This document shows positions 4,958-5,019 of a DNA stretch of 5,019 nt, piece by piece. Below the pieces are notes generated by a model. The model saw nothing but the letters and a program-made list of their open reading frames with translations, was not told the origin of the DNA and made no database searches. Origin of the DNA: Phycisphaerales bacterium (GTDB lineage Bacteria > Planctomycetota > Phycisphaerae > Phycisphaerales > UBA1924). The translations under genes were made by a program, and so were the position numbers. The stretch covers positions 1-5,019 of the forward strand of contig JAESUL010000076.1 of assembly GCA_016763115.1 (NCBI GenBank), written 5' to 3'. Within the stretch, counting starts at the first letter, position 1, and each line of letters opens with the position of its first letter.

Positions 4958-4982
4958 AACCCGCTCATCGAGCGGGTTTTTT
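4958..4982 (+). terminator. intrinsic terminator after rplS
   Basis: AACCCGCTC (4958-4966) and GAGCGGGTT (4970-4978) form a perfect 9-bp stem with the loop ATC, followed by a T-run up to 4982. It begins 23 nt after the rplS stop codon. The remaining bases to the window end (4983-5019) show no recognisable feature. Confidence 0.92.
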
Positions 4983-5019
4983 ATGCAGAGTTCTTTCTTG
5001 GTGCCACTACTCGCCGTCT

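Overview
The window most likely comes from a planctomycete, probably of the class Phycisphaerae. This is inferred from three things: moderately GC-rich DNA, two exported proteins opening with an E-P-[FI]-[ST]-Y-Q-G-Q-L-K-D module of a kind I associate with planctomycete secretomes, and ribosomal-protein genes that sit close together but not in the classical operon order. No rRNA, tRNA, CRISPR array or recognisable insertion sequence is visible.

Layout. Positions 1-194 (minus strand) are the 5' end of trmD, the tRNA m1G37 methyltransferase, cut by the window edge. It diverges from rpsP (ribosomal protein S16, TTG start at 372, plus strand), which carries a long Ala/Lys/Glu-rich C-terminal tail and ends at a strong intrinsic terminator. 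Two plus-strand genes follow, 1066-2319 and 2442-3341. They encode paralogous secreted proteins (417 and 299 aa) that share a signal peptide of equal length, an N-terminal module and a C-terminal module. The longer one has 118 extra residues in the middle, including five perfect x-A-x-G-x-[VL] hexads. A hairpin with a T-run and a promoter are packed together between the two genes. Next, convergent and only 2 bp away, is a medium-chain dehydrogenase/reductase (quinone-oxidoreductase type, minus strand, 4390-3344) whose zinc-ligand positions are mostly replaced. Finally rplS (ribosomal protein L19, 4548-4934, plus strand) has its own promoter, a leader hairpin and an intrinsic terminator.

How it fits together. 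In many bacteria rpsP, rimM, trmD and rplS form one operon. Here three of the four lie within 5 kb, but trmD is flipped and rpsP and rplS are separated by about 3.6 kb of unrelated accessory genes. Each ribosomal gene appears to be its own transcription unit. TrmD and the two ribosomal proteins are translation functions. The paralogues are probably exported to the periplasm or cell surface and have no known function. The dehydrogenase is a cytoplasmic redox enzyme of unknown substrate.

The most interesting parts are the paralogue pair with a conserved C-terminal domain I cannot name, the scattered rpsP/trmD/rplS cluster, the matching hairpin-then-Shine-Dalgarno leaders of rpsP and rplS, and the possible leaderless starts of both minus-strand genes. 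I found no strong evidence of a wholly new multi-gene system.
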